From Caulobacteraceae bacterium (GTDB taxonomy: Bacteria; Pseudomonadota; Alphaproteobacteria; Caulobacterales; Caulobacteraceae): DNA of 64,000 bases. The stretch covers positions 42,508 to 106,507 of the forward strand of contig JARLIQ010000007.1 in NCBI GenBank assembly GCA_031291645.1. The letters are read 5' to 3'. Every line of letters begins with the position of its first letter. The stretch's first letter is position 1. This document shows, piece after piece, positions 45,503 through 56,722 of this stretch. The position numbers and the translations under genes are program-made. The notes below the pieces were generated by a model. That model was not told where the DNA came from. It did not search any database and worked only from the letters and a program-made list of their open reading frames with translations.

Positions 45503-48214
45503 TCAGCCCAGCATCGCCTTGAGCCGATAGAGCGCGTCCATCGCCTCGCGCGGGCTCATGCCGTCCAGGTCCAGCGCCTGCAGGCCGGCTTCGACGGCGC
45601 TGGGCTCGGCGACGCCCATCGCTGCGGCCGGCGCCGCCGGCGCGGCGGCCGCGAACAGCGGCAGTTCGTCCAGCCGGGCGGGCGAGGCGGCCTCGCCCTC
45701 CAGCCGGTCCAGCACCTGCCGGGCCCGGGCGACCACGGCCGGCGGCACGCCCGCCAGTTTCGCCACCTGGACGCCATAGGACCGGTCGGCCGGCCCGGCG
45801 CCCGCCTCGTGCAGGAAGACCAGGTCGCCGTTCCATTCCTTGGCCCGCATCGACAGGTTTCCGACGTGCGCCATCCGGTCCTCGAGCCTGGCCAGCTCGT
45901 GGTAGTGGGTGGCGAACAGGGCGCGGCAGCGATTGACGTCGTGCAGGGCCTCGGCGCAGGCCCAGGCGATGGCCAGGCCGTCGTAGGTCGCCGTGCCGCG
46001 GCCGATCTCGTCCAGGATGACGAAGGAGCGGGGCGTGGCCTGGGTCAGGATGGCCGCGGTCTCGACCATCTCGGCCATGAAGGTCGAGCGCCCGCGCGAC
46101 AGGTCGTCGGAGGCGCCGACGCGGCTGAACAGGCGGTCGACCACGCCCAGCTTCAGCCTGCGGGCCGGGATGAAGGAGCCGGCCTGGGCCAGCACCGCCA
46201 AGAGCGCGTTCTGGCGCAGGAAGGTCGACTTGCCGGCCATGTTCGGCCCGGTGACGATGGCCAGGCGCGGCGCGACCTCGCCCGCGCCGTCGAGCGCGCA
46301 GTCGTTGGGGGTGAAGGCGCGGCCCTCGCGCCGGGCGGCGGCCTCGACCACCACGTGGCGCGCGCCCTCGGCCTCGAAGGCCAGGGAGCGGTCGATGTCC
46401 GGCCGGCAGGCGTCGGCCTCCTCGGCCCATTCGGCCAGGCCCGCGGCGACATCGAGCCGGGCCAGGCCCTCGGCCGCCGCCTGGATCGGGGCGGCCAGGC
46501 CCGTCGCCTCGCCGCGCCAGGCCTCGAAGGTCTCGGCCTCGATGGCCAGCGCGCGTTCGGCCGCCTGGGCGATCCTGGCGTCCAGTTCGGCGAGCTCGAC
46601 GGTGGTGAAGCGGACCTGCGCCGCCAGGGTCTGGCGGTGGATGAAGACCGCGTTGTGCGGCGGGGCGAACAGGGGATCGGCCTTGGCCGCGCCGATCTCG
46701 ACGAAATAGCCCAGCACGGCGTTGTGCTTGACCCGGAGCGGCAGGCCGGTCTCGGTCTGCAGCCGGCCTTCGAGCGCGGCCACCACCCGGCGGCTGTCGT
46801 CGCGCAGCAGCCGCGCCTGGTCCAGCTCGGGCCGCACGCCGGAGGCGACGAAGCCGCCATCGCGGGTCTGGGCCGGCAGGTCCGCGCCAAGCCCGGTCTT
46901 GAGCGCGGCGAGGAAGGCCGACAGCGGCGCGCCGTTCGCCGGATCGGCCGCCGCCAGGGCCTCGCCGATCTCGGGCGGCGCGGCGTCGAGCGGATTGGGC
47001 AGGGCGGCGACGAGCCGCGCCATGGCCTCGCCCGTCGTCAGCGCGTCCCTCAGGCAGCCGAGGTCGCGCGGCCCGCCGCGGCCGAGCGCGAGGCGCGACA
47101 GCGCCCGGGCCATGTCGCCCGCGCCCTTCAGCCCGGCGCGCAGGTCGTGCCGCAGGTCCCGCTCGCCCAGCAGCCACTCGACCGCGTCCAGCCGACGCCC
47201 GATCGCCGCCGGATCGAGCAGCGGCCTGGCCAGCCGCGCCGCCAGCAGGCGCGCGCCGCCGGCGGTCACGGTGCGGTCGATGGCCCCGAGCAGCGAGCCG
47301 TCCCGCCCGCCCGCCTGGGTGCGTTCGATCTCCAGGCTCGCCCGGGTGGCCGGATCGATCGCCATGGCGTCGGCCTCGCCCGCCCGGCGCGGCGCGCTCA
47401 GCGCCGGCAGCCGGCCGGCCTGGGTGGTCTCCAGGTGGGCCGCGATCAGCCCGAGCGCGGCGGTCTCGGCGCCGCTCAGGGCGCCGAAGCCGTCCAGGGT
47501 CTGGACCCCGTACAGCCGCTTGAGCCGCGCCTCGGCCGCCGCCGGCTCGGCCAGGGCCTGGGCCATCGGCTGGACCAGGCCGCCGGCGCTCTTCAGCGCC
47601 TGGGCGATGTCGGCCTCGGCGAACAGGCGGTCGGGGACCAGGATCTCGGACGGCTGCAGGGCGGCGAGCGCCGCGGCCACGCCGTCGCGGCCGACCAGCA
47701 TGGCCTCGACCTCGCCGGTCGACAGCTCCACCGACGCGACCGCCGCCTGGCCGGCGCGCAGGGCCACCGCCGCCAGCCGGTTGGCGCCGCGCGCGTCGAG
47801 CAGTCCGTCCTCGGTCAGGGTGCCGGGGGTGACCACCCGCACCACGTCGCGCCGGACGATGGACTTGGAGCCGCGCTTCCTGGCCTCGGACGGATCTTCC
47901 AGCTGTTCGCAGACCGCGACCTTGAAGCCCGCGCGGATCAGCTTGGCCAAGTAGGCCTCGGCCGCATGCACCGGCACGCCGGCCATGGGGATCGGCTCGC
48001 CGCCATGGGCCCCGCGGGCGGTGAGCTGGATGCCGAGGGCGGCCGCCGCCTTCTGGGCGTCGTCGAAGAACAGTTCGTAGAAGTCGCCCATGCGGAAGAA
48101 GACCAGGGCGTCCGGCTGGCGCGCCTTGGCCTCGAAGAACTGGGTCATCACCGGGCTGGCGCCGGCGGCGTCAGGCAGGCCTTCGGAGGGAATCGGTGCG
48201 GTCGGGGCGTTCAT
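45503..48214 (-). CDS. mutS: DNA mismatch repair protein MutS
   Basis: This 903-residue mismatch sensor includes the mismatch-contact Phe-x-Glu region near the N-terminus (FFRMGDFYELFFDDAQKAA) and the ATPase core: Walker A GPNMAGKST, then FSRVGASDDLSRGRSTFMAE, Walker B LDEIGRGT and ATHYHEL. The length is slightly above the E. coli protein. It is divergent from a GNAT gene. Confidence 0.97.
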   Translation of the reverse strand: MNAPTAPIPSEGLPDAAGASPVMTQFFEAKARQPDALVFFRMGDFYELFFDDAQKAAAALGIQLTARGAHGGEPIPMAGVPVHAAEAYLAKLIRAGFKVAVCEQLEDPSEARKRGSKSIVRRDVVRVVTPGTLTEDGLLDARGANRLAAVALRAGQAAVASVELSTGEVEAMLVGRDGVAAALAALQPSEILVPDRLFAEADIAQALKSAGGLVQPMAQALAEPAAAEARLKRLYGVQTLDGFGALSGAETAALGLIAAHLETTQAGRLPALSAPRRAGEADAMAIDPATRASLEIERTQAGGRDGSLLGAIDRTVTAGGARLLAARLARPLLDPAAIGRRLDAVEWLLGERDLRHDLRAGLKGAGDMARALSRLALGRGGPRDLGCLRDALTTGEAMARLVAALPNPLDAAPPEIGEALAAADPANGAPLSAFLAALKTGLGADLPAQTRDGGFVASGVRPELDQARLLRDDSRRVVAALEGRLQTETGLPLRVKHNAVLGYFVEIGAAKADPLFAPPHNAVFIHRQTLAAQVRFTTVELAELDARIAQAAERALAIEAETFEAWRGEATGLAAPIQAAAEGLARLDVAAGLAEWAEEADACRPDIDRSLAFEAEGARHVVVEAAARREGRAFTPNDCALDGAGEVAPRLAIVTGPNMAGKSTFLRQNALLAVLAQAGSFIPARRLKLGVVDRLFSRVGASDDLSRGRSTFMAEMVETAAILTQATPRSFVILDEIGRGTATYDGLAIAWACAEALHDVNRCRALFATHYHELARLEDRMAHVGNLSMRAKEWNGDLVFLHEAGAGPADRSYGVQVAKLAGVPPAVVARARQVLDRLEGEAASPARLDELPLFAAAAPAAPAAAMGVAEPSAVEAGLQALDLDGMSPREAMDALYRLKAMLG

Positions 48215-48302
48215 CGCCGCGAAGGCTAGCGGGATGCGGCCGATGCGTCAGCCCCGAGCGTGGGGCCTTGACCTCGGCTCGTCGAGGCGCGACGTCTGAA
48301 CT

Positions 48303-48851
48303 GTGCAGAGTGCGCTCACCGTCGTTGTCGTTCCCGCCGGTCCCGGCGACGCCGTGGACCTGGCGCGGGTGCATGTCGAAGCCTGGCGCGAGACCTATCC
48401 GGGCATGCTGCCCCAGCCCTATCTCGACCGCATGTCGATGGCGGCGCACGCGCGGCGCTGGCGCACGCGGCTGATGCACAGCGCCGAGATCACCCTGGCG
48501 GCGGAGAACGCCGAGGGCCTGGTCGGCTACTGCTCGGGGGACTGGAGCCGCGCCGGGGGCCAGGCGGCGGGCGAGGCCGAGATCACCACCCTCTATGTGC
48601 TTCGCGCCGCCCAGCGCGCCGGCCTCGGCCGGCGTCTCCTGACCTCGACCGCGCGCGCCCTGGCCGCCCGCGGCGCGACCTCGCTGGTCATCTGGGTGCT
48701 GCGCGACAACGCCGGCGCGCGGCGGTTCTATGAGCGGCTGGGCGGGGCCTGCGAAGGCGAGCGGCCCGAGCCGATCGCCGGCGGGACCGTCGCGGCGGTC
48801 GCCTACCGGTGGACGGACATCGCGACGCTGGTGGGCGGGCTAGACGCCTAG
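48303..48851 (+). CDS. GNAT-family N-acetyltransferase
   Basis: This 182-residue acetyltransferase shows VHVEAWRETYPGMLPQPYLD at the N-terminus and the acetyl-CoA loop RAAQRAGLGRRLL, then WVLRDNAGARRFYERLGG. The acceptor is unknown; the overall form is typical of GNATs of unknown or antibiotic/amine specificity. The start is GTG 48303 with only a weak ribosome-binding site. Its TAG stop (48849-48851) coincides with the first bases of a palindromic repeat. Confidence 0.82.
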   Translation: MQSALTVVVVPAGPGDAVDLARVHVEAWRETYPGMLPQPYLDRMSMAAHARRWRTRLMHSAEITLAAENAEGLVGYCSGDWSRAGGQAAGEAEITTLYVLRAAQRAGLGRRLLTSTARALAARGATSLVIWVLRDNAGARRFYERLGGACEGERPEPIAGGTVAAVAYRWTDIATLVGGLDA

Positions 48852-48964
48852 AGCCCTTTAGGGTCAGATGGAATCATCTGACCCGTTTAAAAGGGCTCTA
48901 AATCAAACGTTTAGAGCACGTTCGAGCGGCGAAACCGCCCACACTTTCGCCTAACGTGCTCTAG
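48849..48964. repeat. Two-module CTAG-ended palindromic repeat (copy 4)
   Basis: This 116-base element is a near-identical copy of the one at 3141-3256, differing at about four positions. The first TAG is the stop codon of the GNAT gene; the final CTCTAG ends two bases before the dnaJ stop codon. It occupies the whole space between two convergent genes. Confidence 0.9.
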
Positions 48965-48966
48965 GC

Positions 48967-50136
48967 CTACGCCCGCGCCTCGCCGCTGGTGATGTCTTCC
49001 CAGAAGCGGCGGGCCTTCTTGAAGAAGCCGGTCGATTGCGGGTGCTGCTGTTCGCCGCAAAGGCCGGAGAACTCGCGCATCAGCTCCTTCTGGCGGGTGG
49101 TCAGCTTGGTCGGGGTCTCGACGAACAGTTCGACCACCAGGTCGCCCCGCTCGCGCGAGCGCAGCGACGGCATGCCGCGCCCCTTCAGGCGGACGGTCTT
49201 GCCGGTCTGGGCGCCTTCGGGGACCTTGACCTTGATCTTGCAATTGCCGTCGCAGTTCTCGCCGCCGAGCAGGCAGGGCGCCTCGATCTCGCCGCCCAGG
49301 ACGGCCGTCGCCATCGGCACGGGCATGGTGCACAGCAGGTCCAGCCCGTCGCGCTCGAACAGGTCGTGGGGTCTGACCGACAGGAAGATGTAGAGGTCGC
49401 CGCGCGGGCCGCTCTGCGGGCCGGCGTCGCCCTCGCCCGCCAGGCGGATGCGCGAGCCGTCGTCGACGCCGGCGGGGATGCGCACCTGCAGGGTGCGCTC
49501 GCGGCGGACCTGTCCGTTGCCGCGGCATTCGTGGCAGGGGTCGAGCACCAGCTTGCCGAAGCCGCCGCAGCGCGGGCAGGTGCGCTCGATCGAGAAGAAG
49601 CCCTGGCTGGCCCTGACCCGGCCGGCGCCGTGGCAGGCGTTGCAGGTGGTGGGGCTGGAGCCCGGGGCGCAGCCGGAGCCTTCGCAGGCTTCGCAGGTCA
49701 GGGCCGCAGGGACGCTGATCTCGACCTCGGCGCCGGCGTAGGCCTGCTCGAGGGTGATCTCCAGGTCGTAGCGCAGGTCCTGGCCGCGCGCGGGGCCGCT
49801 CTGGCGCTGGCGCCCGCCGCCGAACATGTCGCCGAACGCCTGCCCGAAGACCTCGTTGAAGATGTCGTGCACGTCGGCGAAGCCCGCGCCGTTCGCGCCG
49901 CCGCCGTTCATGCCGTTCACGCCGGCGTGGCCGAATCGGTCATAGGCCGCGCGCTTCTGGGCGTCGGACAGCACCGAATAGGCTTCGTTGATTTCCTTGA
50001 ACCGACCCTCGGCTTCTTCGCAGCCGCCGTTGCGGTCGGGATGGTGCTCCATGGCGAGCTTGCGGAAGGCGCTTTTCAGCTCCGCCTCGCTGCACGAACG
50101 GGCTACGCCCAGCACCTCGTAATAGTCACGCTGCAT
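48967..50136 (-). CDS. dnaJ: Chaperone DnaJ (Hsp40)
   Basis: This 389-residue DnaK co-chaperone has an N-terminal J domain with HPD (EHHPDRNGG), a Gly/Phe-rich linker, four zinc-binding repeats (CEACEGSG, CNACHGAG, CPRCGGFG, CHECRGNG) and a C-terminal substrate-binding region. It stimulates the DnaK ATPase. The gene is downstream of dnaK with a 128-base gap containing a strong hairpin, so heat-shock transcription from dnaK probably continues into it at reduced level. Confidence 0.97.
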   Translation of the reverse strand: MQRDYYEVLGVARSCSEAELKSAFRKLAMEHHPDRNGGCEEAEGRFKEINEAYSVLSDAQKRAAYDRFGHAGVNGMNGGGANGAGFADVHDIFNEVFGQAFGDMFGGGRQRQSGPARGQDLRYDLEITLEQAYAGAEVEISVPAALTCEACEGSGCAPGSSPTTCNACHGAGRVRASQGFFSIERTCPRCGGFGKLVLDPCHECRGNGQVRRERTLQVRIPAGVDDGSRIRLAGEGDAGPQSGPRGDLYIFLSVRPHDLFERDGLDLLCTMPVPMATAVLGGEIEAPCLLGGENCDGNCKIKVKVPEGAQTGKTVRLKGRGMPSLRSRERGDLVVELFVETPTKLTTRQKELMREFSGLCGEQQHPQSTGFFKKARRFWEDITSGEARA

Positions 50137-50216
50137 CTAAGCGTCGGCCCCTGATGACCCGCCCCCGCGCCGGCCTGGCGCCAAGGATATGGGTGAGTTG
50201 GTCGGACTTGGCGACA

Positions 50217-50247
50217 GGCGCCTCGCCCCTTTTCGGGACGAGGCGCC
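50217..50247 (-). other. Strong hairpin between dnaK and dnaJ
   Basis: GGCGCCTCG pairs with CGAGGCGCC, with three further GC pairs inside and a short loop; at least 12 base pairs in all. No T-run follows on the minus strand. It may slow transcription or protect the dnaK end of a processed message, lowering dnaJ relative to dnaK. Confidence 0.6.
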
Positions 50248-50264
50248 GATTGCACGCGCATTGA

Positions 50265-52163
<1,899 letters not shown>

Positions 52164-52326
52164 TTGAGCTCAAACTCTCCGTTCTTTGGCGGGCCGGCCC
52201 TCGCGGCCTCCATGAAGCGCCGCCTTCGCCTGCCCCCTAGGGGTTTCGTCTCTCATAGGCCCCGTCGTAGACGGGCCCGGCTACTATGCAAGCCTATCCT
52301 TGCGGTAAGGACCTGCGTTGCAGCCG

Positions 52327-52354
52327 ATATGGGAACCTTGGGCGACGCCGCAAG
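52327..52354 (-). promoter_or_regulatory. Heat-shock (sigma-32/RpoH) promoter of dnaK
   Basis: On the minus strand CTTG (52354-52351) is followed after 17 bases by CCCATAT (52333-52327), matching the sigma-32 consensus CTTG-N17-C(C/T)(C/T)ATNT. Transcription would start near 52318, giving a leader of about 155 bases. Confidence 0.7.
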
Positions 52355-52423
52355 GGGCGCCGACGGTCGCAGGGCCGTCCGCGGGCCGGTGATTCGCGCG
52401 GTCGCTAAACCTATATCAAGGCC

Positions 52424-53023
52424 ATGACCTTCAACGGCTTTCGGCTGATCCCCCAGGCGCTGGACGCGGCCGCCCAGGCGGGCCTCGTGGCGGCGGTGAT
52501 GGCGGCCGCCGAGACCGCGCCCTTCCATGCGCCGACGACGCCCTGGGGCAAGTCCATGTCGGTCGGCCAGACCAGCTTCGGGCCGCTCGGCTGGGTCAGC
52601 GACGTCTCCGGCTACCGCTACGAGCCCCTGCATCCCTTGACCGGCAAGCCATGGCCGCCGATGCCGGCCCCGCTTCTAGAGCTCTGGGCGCGGTTCTCGG
52701 ACGGCGCGCCGGCGCCGGATTCCTGCCTCGCCAACCTCTATCGGGAGGGCGCGCGGATGGGGCTGCACGTCGACGCCGACGAGGCGGACGACGCGGTTCC
52801 GGTGGTCTCGATCTCGCTCGGGGACACGGCGATTTTCCGGCTCGGCGGGCCGAGGCGCGGCGATCCGACGCGGACGGTGCGCCTGTCCTCGGGCGACGTC
52901 TGCGTGCTCGCCGGCGCCTCGCGCCGCGCCTACCACGGGGTCGACCGCATCCTTGCCGGCTCGTCCAGGCTTGTGCCCGGCGGTGGACGGATCAACCTGA
53001 CGCTGCGGCGCGCCCGGCCCTGA
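52424..53023 (+). CDS. alkB: AlkB-family DNA dealkylase
   Basis: This 199-residue Fe(II)/2-oxoglutarate dioxygenase removes methyl groups from 1-methyladenine and 3-methylcytosine. Iron ligands appear as the HxD pair (GLHVDADEADD) and a later His in YHGVDR; the 2-oxoglutarate-binding Arg is in RINLTLRR. WVSDVSGYRYEPLHPLTGKP is the typical AlkB N-terminal segment. It is divergent from dnaK across 260 bases. No ada or other SOS-type gene is adjacent. Confidence 0.93.
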   Translation: MTFNGFRLIPQALDAAAQAGLVAAVMAAAETAPFHAPTTPWGKSMSVGQTSFGPLGWVSDVSGYRYEPLHPLTGKPWPPMPAPLLELWARFSDGAPAPDSCLANLYREGARMGLHVDADEADDAVPVVSISLGDTAIFRLGGPRRGDPTRTVRLSSGDVCVLAGASRRAYHGVDRILAGSSRLVPGGGRINLTLRRARP

Positions 53024-53163
53024 CGTGGCCCAGCCCTCCCGCAACGGCGCCGATGCGCTTTGACAGGCTCGCCCGCCTCGACGCAGGATGCCGCGCCCGA
53101 TCAAGTCCGATCCTTATTGCAGCCTGACGCGAAGTCGCCGCCAGGCTCGACCTGGAGTGCCTC

Positions 53164-54126
53164 ATGGTGAATCTCACCCGTCCCGAAGGCTCGGAACCCC
53201 AGGATCTCCATCTCTCCCGGCGCGCCCTGGCCGGGCTCTTCTTCGCCGGCTACGCCGCGGCGGCGCTCTCGGCCAGGGCCGAGCCGATCGTCACCGACGC
53301 GACCGGCCTGACTGTCGAGACGGTGCAGGTCTCCGCGGCCGACCGGCAGATCCCGGCCTATCTCGCCCGGCCCTCGGGCCATGGCCCGTTCCCGGCGGTG
53401 ATCGTGGTCTCCGAGATCTTCGGCGTGCACGAATACATCCGCGACATCTGCCGGCGCCTGGCGAAGCTGGGCTATGTGGCGATCGCGCCGGCCTTCTTCG
53501 TCCGCGCGGGCGACCCGGCGCCGATGACCGACATGGCCGCGATCCAGAAGATCGTCCAGGCCACGCCCGACCGCCAGGTGCTGGGCGACGTCGGCGCGAC
53601 CTTAAGCTTCCTGAAGGCGCAGGACTATGTGATCCCCGACGCCCTGGCGATCACCGGCTTCTGCTGGGGCGGGGGCATCGTCTGGCTGGCCTGCGAGACC
53701 TTCACCGACTTCCGCGCCGGGGTCGCCTGGTACGGCCGGCTCGCGCCGCCGCCGGGCGCGGCGCCCGACCCGAACAAGCTCTGGCCGATCCAGAACGTCG
53801 CCAACCTGCACGCCCCGGTGCTCGGCCTCTACGCCGGCAAGGACCCGCTCGCCGACGCGGTGCCGGCCATGCGCGAGGCGCTGGGCGCCGCGCACCAGAC
53901 GGGCACCGAGATCATCATCTATCCCGACGCCCAGCACGGCTTCCACGCCGACTACCGCGACAGCTACAACCCCGCCGACGCCCAGGACGGCTGGATGCGC
54001 ATGCTGGCGCACTTCGCGATCAACGGCGCGGTCTCACGCCACGACCCGCACAACCACGCGGCTAAGCGGTCTGGTCGACGGACGCGCCCGCATCGGACTC
54101 GCCGTCGGCGTGGGCGTAGGGGTTAG
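53164..54126 (+). CDS. Exported dienelactone hydrolase-family protein
   Basis: This 320-residue alpha/beta hydrolase has the Cys nucleophile in GFCWGGG, an Asp (near GLYAGKDPLADAV) and a His (DAQHGFHADYR), the dienelactone hydrolase triad. The N-terminus (LSRRALAGLFFAGYAAAALS) looks like a Tat signal. The natural family end is near HFAINGAV; here about 30 further residues, extremely basic (RSGRRTRPHRTRRRRGRRG), are read from DNA that codes for grpE on the other strand, with a 65-base overlap. The substrate is unknown. Confidence 0.83.
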   Translation: MVNLTRPEGSEPQDLHLSRRALAGLFFAGYAAAALSARAEPIVTDATGLTVETVQVSAADRQIPAYLARPSGHGPFPAVIVVSEIFGVHEYIRDICRRLAKLGYVAIAPAFFVRAGDPAPMTDMAAIQKIVQATPDRQVLGDVGATLSFLKAQDYVIPDALAITGFCWGGGIVWLACETFTDFRAGVAWYGRLAPPPGAAPDPNKLWPIQNVANLHAPVLGLYAGKDPLADAVPAMREALGAAHQTGTEIIIYPDAQHGFHADYRDSYNPADAQDGWMRMLAHFAINGAVSRHDPHNHAAKRSGRRTRPHRTRRRRGRRG

Positions 54127-54697
54127 CCCCCTGCGCGGGATCGGACGGGGCCGCGCCGGTCGAGGCCTTTGACGAGACCACCACCATGGCCGGACGCACC
54201 AGCCGGCCGAACAGCTCGTAGCCGGCCTGCAGCACCTGCAGCACCGCGCCCGGCCCGACGTCGTCGGCCGGCTGCTCCATCACCGCCTCGTGCTGGTGCG
54301 GGTCGAACCGGGTCCCGCGCGCGGGCTCGACGCGCTTGAGCCCGTTGCGATCGAAGGCGGTCAGCAGCGCCTTCTCGGTCATCTCCAGCCCGATGGCCAG
54401 GTTCTTGACCGCCGCGTCCTCGGCGTCGCGCGGGGCGTGCTGCAGGGCGCGGGCCAGGTTGTCGGCCACCCCCAGGAGGTCGTTGGCGAACTTGTTGATC
54501 GCATAGGCGCGCGCGTCGTTCGCCTCGCGCTCGGCCCGGCGCTTGGCGTTCTCCGCATCGGCGGCGACGCGCAGCATCTGGTCCTTGAGCTGGGCGATCT
54601 CGGCCTTCAGCGCCTCGATCGAAGGCTCCGGCTCGTTGGCTTCGAAAGTGGCGGCCGCTTCGTCTTGCGCTTCGGCCGGCGGTTGGTCGTCGGTCAT
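54062..54697 (-). CDS. grpE: Nucleotide exchange factor GrpE
   Basis: This 211-residue DnaK nucleotide-exchange factor has a long N-terminal coiled-coil helix (EALKAEIAQLKDQMLRVAAD and onward) and the C-terminal beta domain with GLEMTEKALLTAF and HEAVMEQPADDVGPGAVLQV. The C-terminal 30 residues are a disordered acidic tail. It follows hrcA with a 12-base gap. The 3' end overlaps the convergent hydrolase gene. Confidence 0.95.
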   Translation of the reverse strand: MTDDQPPAEAQDEAAATFEANEPEPSIEALKAEIAQLKDQMLRVAADAENAKRRAEREANDARAYAINKFANDLLGVADNLARALQHAPRDAEDAAVKNLAIGLEMTEKALLTAFDRNGLKRVEPARGTRFDPHQHEAVMEQPADDVGPGAVLQVLQAGYELFGRLVRPAMVVVSSKASTGAAPSDPAQGANPYAHADGESDAGASVDQTA

Positions 54698-54709
54698 GGC
54701 TCTCTTCCT

Positions 54710-55783
54710 TCAGGCGTCCAACAGGCGCCCGAGCACCCGGGCGGTATAGTCCACCAACGGAATGACACGGGCATAGTTGAGGCGCGTGGGCCCGATCACG
54801 CCGATCGCGCCCAGCACCTTTTGTCGGCCCGACATATAGGGCGCCGCGATCACGGCGGAACCCGAAAGCGAAAACAGCCGCGTTTCGGCGCCGATGAAGA
54901 TGCGCACGCCCTCGGCCTCGCGCACGTCGTCCAGCAGGCCGATCAGCTGTTCCTTCTGCTCCAGGTCGTCGAACAGCATGCGCACGCGCTCCAGGTCTTC
55001 CAGCGCCGAGCGCTCGTCGAGCAGCTTGGCGCGGCCGCGCACGATCAGGCTGCGCTCGGCGCCCTCGCCGCCGCTCCAGGCGGCCATGCCGTCCTCGATC
55101 AGCCGGGCGGCCGCCTCGTCCAGTTCGCGCCGCGCCCGCTCCAGCTCGCCGCCCATCTCGCCCCGGGCCTCGCTCAGGGTCCGCCCGGCCAGGCGGGCGT
55201 TGAGGAAGTTCGACGCCTCCTGCAGGGCCGAGGGGGTCAGGCCGGCCGGACGGCGCATCAGCCGGTTCTCGACCGAGCCGTCGTTGAACACCATCACCGC
55301 CAGGGCCTGGTCCGAGCCCAGGGCGACGAACTCGACGTGCTTGACGCCCGCGTCGCGCACGGGGGTCACCACCACGCCCGCCCCGCCGGCGAGGCCGGAA
55401 AGCAGGGCCGAGGCCTCGCCCATCACCTCTTCCAGGCCGCGGCCGCGCGCGAACAGCCGCGCGTCTATGTCGCGCCGCTCGTTTTCGGAAAGGTCGCCGA
55501 CTTCCAACAGGCCGTCGACGAACAGCCGCAGCCCCGCGTGGGTCGGCAGGCGGCCGGCGCTGACGTGGGGCGAGCCCAAAAGGCCGAGCTGGGCCAGGTC
55601 CTGCAGGGTGTTGCGGATCGAGGCCGGCGAAAGGTGGACGCCGCCCTTGGACAGGGTGCGTGAGCCGACCGGCTCGCCCGTCTCCAGATAGGATTCGACC
55701 ACCCGCCGGAAGATGTCGCGGGCCCGCTCGTCCAGCTCCATCAGGTTGGGCGTCCGCACGGGAGGGTGGATCAGACTGGCCAT
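54710..55783 (-). CDS. hrcA: Heat-inducible transcription repressor HrcA
   Basis: This 357-residue repressor binds CIRCE elements. The N-terminal winged-helix region includes [20 protein letters not shown] and [40 protein letters not shown] and [20 protein letters not shown] mark the HrcA domain. ATG 55783 is used; the open frame continues upstream as the shadow of rph. No CIRCE site is present in the window; its usual target is groESL elsewhere. A sigma-32 promoter lies upstream, so it and grpE are heat-inducible. Confidence 0.95.
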   Translation of the reverse strand: MASLIHPPVRTPNLMELDERARDIFRRVVESYLETGEPVGSRTLSKGGVHLSPASIRNTLQDLAQLGLLGSPHVSAGRLPTHAGLRLFVDGLLEVGDLSENERRDIDARLFARGRGLEEVMGEASALLSGLAGGAGVVVTPVRDAGVKHVEFVALGSDQALAVMVFNDGSVENRLMRRPAGLTPSALQEASNFLNARLAGRTLSEARGEMGGELERARRELDEAAARLIEDGMAAWSGGEGAERSLIVRGRAKLLDERSALEDLERVRMLFDDLEQKEQLIGLLDDVREAEGVRIFIGAETRLFSLSGSAVIAAPYMSGRQKVLGAIGVIGPTRLNYARVIPLVDYTARVLGRLLDA

Positions 55784-55842
55784 GGAGGGGTGGGTGGGCC
55801 TCACGGGTGCTGTTGGGCCGTGGACGGCCCCGATCCGATCTA

Positions 55843-55870
55843 GGATAAGCGCGCGACGCCGCGGCGCAAG
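55843..55870 (-). promoter_or_regulatory. Heat-shock (sigma-32/RpoH) promoter of hrcA-grpE
   Basis: On the minus strand CTTG (55870-55867) is followed after exactly 17 bases by CTTATCC (55849-55843), close to the alphaproteobacterial consensus CTTG-N17/18-CYTATNT. It lies in the 114-base divergent region shared with rph and would direct hrcA-grpE. Confidence 0.7.
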
Positions 55871-55897
55871 CTGGGGCCTTTTGTCCGAGAGGAAACC

Positions 55898-56608
55898 ATG
55901 CGCCCATCCGAACGCCAAGCCGACGTCCTGCGCGCCGTGACCCTGGAAACCGGGATCAACCGCTATGCCGAAGGCTCCTGCCTGGTCTCGTTCGGCCACA
56001 CCAAGGTGCTGGTCACCGCGAGCCTGGAAGAGGGCGTCCCGCCCTTCCTGCGTGGCAAGGGCCAGGGCTGGGTCACGGCCGAGTACGGCATGCTGCCCCG
56101 GGCCACCCACACCCGCGGCCGGCGCGAGGCCGCCCAGGGCAAGCAATCGGGCCGCACCCAGGAGATTCAGCGGCTGATCGGCCGCTCCCTGCGGGCGGTG
56201 GTGGACCTGAAGGCGCTCGGCGAGCGCCAGATCTCGGTCGACTGCGACGTGCTGCAGGCCGACGGCGGCACCCGCACCGCCTCGATCACCGGCGCCTGGG
56301 TCGCCCTGCGCCAGGCCACCCGCTACCTGATGGACGAGGGGGTGATCAGCGCCGACCCGATCCTCGACCACGTGGCGGCCATCTCCTGCGGCGTGTTCGA
56401 GGGCCAGGCCGTGCTCGACCTCGACTACGAGGAGGACAGCAACGCCGAGGCCGACGCCAACTTCGTGCTGACCGGCGCGGGCGACATCGTCGAAATCCAG
56501 GCGACCGGTGAGAAGCGCGGCTTTTCCGTCGCCGAGTTCGAACAGCTTTTCGCCCTGGCCCGCAAGGGCGTCGGCGAGCTGATCGAGCTGCAGAAGGCGG
56601 CGATCTAG
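55898..56608 (+). CDS. rph: Ribonuclease PH
   Basis: This 236-residue phosphorolytic exoribonuclease trims tRNA 3' ends. Typical text: [39 protein letters not shown] and [20 protein letters not shown] (phosphate and active-site region). The length is normal. AGAGGAAA lies before the ATG. It is divergent from hrcA, as in Caulobacter. The TAG stop lies within the CTAG that opens a palindromic repeat remnant. Confidence 0.96.
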   Translation: MRPSERQADVLRAVTLETGINRYAEGSCLVSFGHTKVLVTASLEEGVPPFLRGKGQGWVTAEYGMLPRATHTRGRREAAQGKQSGRTQEIQRLIGRSLRAVVDLKALGERQISVDCDVLQADGGTRTASITGAWVALRQATRYLMDEGVISADPILDHVAAISCGVFEGQAVLDLDYEEDSNAEADANFVLTGAGDIVEIQATGEKRGFSVAEFEQLFALARKGVGELIELQKAAI

Positions 56609-56674
56609 ATTCAAGGGTCTGAGCGCGGTCTCGCCGCAAAGCCGGTTCCACTGGCGCCGAACGCGCCCTGGCGC
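56605..56674. repeat. Remnant of the CTAG palindromic repeat (module 2)
   Basis: CTAGATTCAAGGGTCTGAGC, then CCGCAAAGCCGGTTCCAC, matches bases 1486-1532 of repeat copy 1 with a few changes; the right arm has decayed. The opening CTAG supplies the stop codon of rph. Confidence 0.7.
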
Positions 56675-56722
56675 GGTCGGCCAAGAGCCCGCCGCCGACC
56701 ACCCCGCCGCCGAAGCCGAGAG

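Noticed and set aside
45809..48229. An 806-codon open frame opposite mutS
   Set aside because: Antisense shadow of mutS with Arg/Gly/Gln-rich low-complexity translation and no ribosome-binding site.
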